Assembly (NCBI GenBank): GCA_028716305.1
Contig: JAQUQA010000088.1
Span: 1 to 5,492 of the forward strand
Reading direction: 5' to 3'
From: Candidatus Omnitrophota bacterium
GTDB taxonomy: Bacteria > Omnitrophota > Gorgyraeia > Gygaellales > Profunditerraquicolaceae
DNA: 5,492 bases
Position numbers and translations under genes: made by a program. The notes below the pieces were generated by a model that worked only from the letters and a program-made list of their open reading frames with translations, was not told where the DNA came from and did not search any database. Below, in pieces: positions 5,471 through 5,492 of the stretch (positions are counted from its first letter, which is position 1; each line of letters begins with the position of its first letter).

Positions 5471-5492
5471 CAGGGGCGGCGATACCTTTGGG

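Overview
The window is a piece of the head-morphogenesis operon of a tailed double-stranded DNA phage or prophage (Caudoviricetes). All the convincing genes are on the + strand. The gene order is that of the lambda head module: small terminase (Nu1-like, only its C-terminal part is in the window), large terminase (GpA-like), gpW-like connector, portal (GpB-like), then a maturation protease with a scaffold nested in its 3' end (the place of lambda C/Nu3). The genes overlap or abut and most have Shine-Dalgarno (SD) sites, so a bacterial host is certain. The base composition is mid-range and nothing in the window identifies the host phylum. Whether this is a free phage, an intact prophage or a remnant cannot be decided from this piece.

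Layout. 1-296: 3' end of the small terminase gene. 202-2073: large terminase, overlapping the former by 95 bases in another frame. 2073-2318: a small zinc-ribbon gene with no counterpart at this place in lambda. 2319-2494: a structured intergenic stretch with three hairpins, the last a very strong terminator-like one. 2495-2710: gpW-like protein. 2707-4284: portal. 4285-5352: protease-scaffold fusion, with a perfect internal SD and an in-frame ATG at 4972 that should yield the scaffold alone. 5353-5492: no recognisable phage gene. It holds an SD with no usable start behind it and, on the - strand, a near-perfect sigma70 promoter.

How the genes work together. The two terminase subunits recognise, cut and pump the genome into the prohead through the portal ring. 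The scaffold directs coat assembly around the portal. The protease, incorporated as the full-length fusion, then clears the scaffold. The gpW-like protein seals the portal after packaging and prepares the head for tail joining. The decoration and coat genes expected next are not seen.

Most worth a second look: (1) the nested scaffold start inside the protease gene; (2) the pairing of a lambda-type module and scaffold-like tail with a protease of the HK97/Mu-like kind instead of the S49 kind of lambda C; (3) the likely junction near 5370-5390, where a + strand gene and a - strand gene both seem to break off; (4) the three-hairpin region inserted, with a zinc-ribbon gene, between terminase and gpW.
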